From the NCBI GenBank assembly GCA_016650415.1, contig JAENVU010000213.1:1-5647 (forward strand): 5,647 nt of DNA, read 5' to 3'. Positions 4,715 to 5,647 of the stretch are shown here, piece after piece. Made by a program: the position numbers and the translations under genes. Under the pieces are notes generated by a model. It was not told the origin of the DNA. It was given only the letters and a program-made list of their open reading frames with translations, and did not search any database. This stretch comes from Acidimicrobiia bacterium. GTDB lineage: Bacteria > Actinomycetota > Acidimicrobiia > IMCC26256 > JAENVU01. Within the stretch, counting starts at the first letter, position 1, and the number at the start of each line of letters is the position of its first letter.

Positions 4715-5647
4715 TCAGCAGCCGAGGAGCCGGCGGGTCTCGCGGGCGTCCAACCGATCGGCGTCGGTCACATGGTGAAGCGCTGCGGGCATCAGGGCAT
4801 CAGCCGCGGCGAGCAGTGCGACGGCACCGTCGCCGTCGCCGTCGCTCGCCCGGGTGCGGGCCAGCGCGTCGAGCGCGAGCACTTGGACCTCGGTGTCTCC
4901 GACTTCGCGTGCTTCGGCGAGCACCGATTCGAGTTGCGCCGTGGCGTCGCCGGGATCCGAGGATCCGCCCATCGCGGCGAAGAGGCAATCGGCCAGCCGA
5001 GTCCCGTCGCCGCCGCCGGCCTCGTGGTACCACTCGCGCGCGGCTTGCAGGATCGTCAAAGCGCCGGCGCGGTCTCCCTGGGCGAGGAGTACGCGGCTGA
5101 GCCGCATGCGGGCGAGTGCGGTCACCCGCAGGTCCCCGGTTCCTCGAGCCACATCCATGGCTCGGTGCAAGGTGTCCGCGGCCGCCGGAAGCGCGCCGTG
5201 CTGTTGCTGGGCGCGGCCCAGGTTGGCCAGGTGGTACGCCTCGGTCGCGGCGAACCCCGATTGCTCGGATTGTGTCGCGGCGCGGGCCAGGTGGTCGCAG
5301 GCGTCGGCGAAACGCTGCTCGCCCTGGGCAACGGCGCCGAGGATGGCCTCGGTGTGCACCAGCAACCAGGGGTCGCCGACGCGCTCGAGCTGCCGAGACG
5401 CCTCCGCGCAGGCCGTGGCCGCGCCGCCCGGGTCGCCGACCGCGATTGCACAATGCGCGGCGAGGACCCAGCCGACGGCTTCCTCCCAGCCGCATCCGAG
5501 CTCCCGGAACGCGACCCGCGACTCCTCGATCGCGCGGCGGGAATCCTCGAACCGTCCCTGCTGTGAGAACACGTAGGCCGAATACAGCTGGGCTTTGGCC
5601 CGGGAGTACACGGAGTCCGACTCGAGCAGATCGAAGGCGTCTGTGAC
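4715..5647 (-). CDS. TPR-repeat protein, C-terminal part (cut by right edge), probable regulator
   Basis: The 310 visible residues are the C-terminal part of a larger protein; the frame stays open to the right edge, so a GTG at 5611 is an internal valine and not a start. The region is all-helical, with about seven units of roughly 40 residues that follow the TPR pattern, for example AYVFSQQGRFEDSRRAIEES, AYHLANLGRAQQQHGALPAA and LSRVLLAQGDRAGALTILQA. No enzyme motif, membrane segment or DNA-binding domain is visible, and the C-terminus (DARETRRLLGC) has no LuxR-type helix-turn-helix. Such TPR tails end large actinobacterial STAND ATPase regulators, SARP/BTAD-type regulators and cyclase-ATPase proteins, where they sense partner proteins; the effector domain would lie outside the window. 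The gene is 91 bases upstream of the hydrolase operon on the same strand and may control it. TPR repeats are certain, the regulator role is inference. Confidence 0.8.
   Translation of the reverse strand, partial: VTDAFDLLESDSVYSRAKAQLYSAYVFSQQGRFEDSRRAIEESRVAFRELGCGWEEAVGWVLAAHCAIAVGDPGGAATACAEASRQLERVGDPWLLVHTEAILGAVAQGEQRFADACDHLARAATQSEQSGFAATEAYHLANLGRAQQQHGALPAAADTLHRAMDVARGTGDLRVTALARMRLSRVLLAQGDRAGALTILQAAREWYHEAGGGDGTRLADCLFAAMGGSSDPGDATAQLESVLAEAREVGDTEVQVLALDALARTRASDGDGDGAVALLAAADALMPAALHHVTDADRLDARETRRLLGC

Noticed and set aside
4772..5566. Plus-strand open frame of 264 codons opposite the TPR gene
   Set aside because: The minus strand shows regular TPR periodicity, whereas this frame shows none.
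4715..5611. Complete TPR protein starting at GTG 5611
   Set aside because: The frame remains open with helical TPR-like sequence up to the edge and no ribosome binding site precedes the GTG, so it is an internal codon.

Overview
The window is GC-rich DNA from an actinobacterium. A mycolic-acid genus such as Gordonia, Rhodococcus or Mycobacterium is plausible from the codon bias, the cytochrome P450 type and the CsbD/Zn-alcohol dehydrogenase pair, but no marker gene fixes the genus. It looks chromosomal: I see no insertion sequence, tRNA, rRNA, CRISPR array or phage gene. Five genes are supported, two of them cut by the window edges.

Left part (1-953): the first 178 residues of a cytochrome P450 on the minus strand run off the left edge. 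It is divergent from a small plus-strand CsbD-family stress protein (729-953). The 194-base region between their starts has no gene. It carries a 20-base near-palindrome just upstream of the P450 start and a small hairpin upstream of csbD.

Middle (954-2145): a 142-base gap leads into a complete zinc-dependent, probably NAD-linked alcohol dehydrogenase of the formaldehyde-dehydrogenase-like group. Its leader holds a 9-base direct repeat, a GACCG/CGGTC inverted repeat and a hairpin whose 3' arm is the Shine-Dalgarno sequence itself.

Right part (2160-5647, minus strand, convergent with the dehydrogenase across 14 bases): in transcription order there is the C-terminal part of a large TPR-repeat protein (probably a signalling ATPase or transcriptional regulator, N-terminus outside the window), then a 91-base gap, then a membrane-anchored alpha/beta hydrolase with five predicted transmembrane segments, and one base after its stop codon a secreted lipoprotein alpha/beta hydrolase of the PAF-acetylhydrolase type. 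Both hydrolases are predicted to face the outside of the membrane and are very likely co-translated. The 91-base gap contains three tandem 11-base units followed by a 31-base inverted repeat that ends next to the Shine-Dalgarno sequence. This is the most suggestive regulatory layout in the window.

The protein families are all known. What may be undescribed is the regulatory architecture (the hairpin sequestering the dehydrogenase ribosome binding site, and the 11-base repeat array beside the TPR gene) and the paired surface hydrolase operon.
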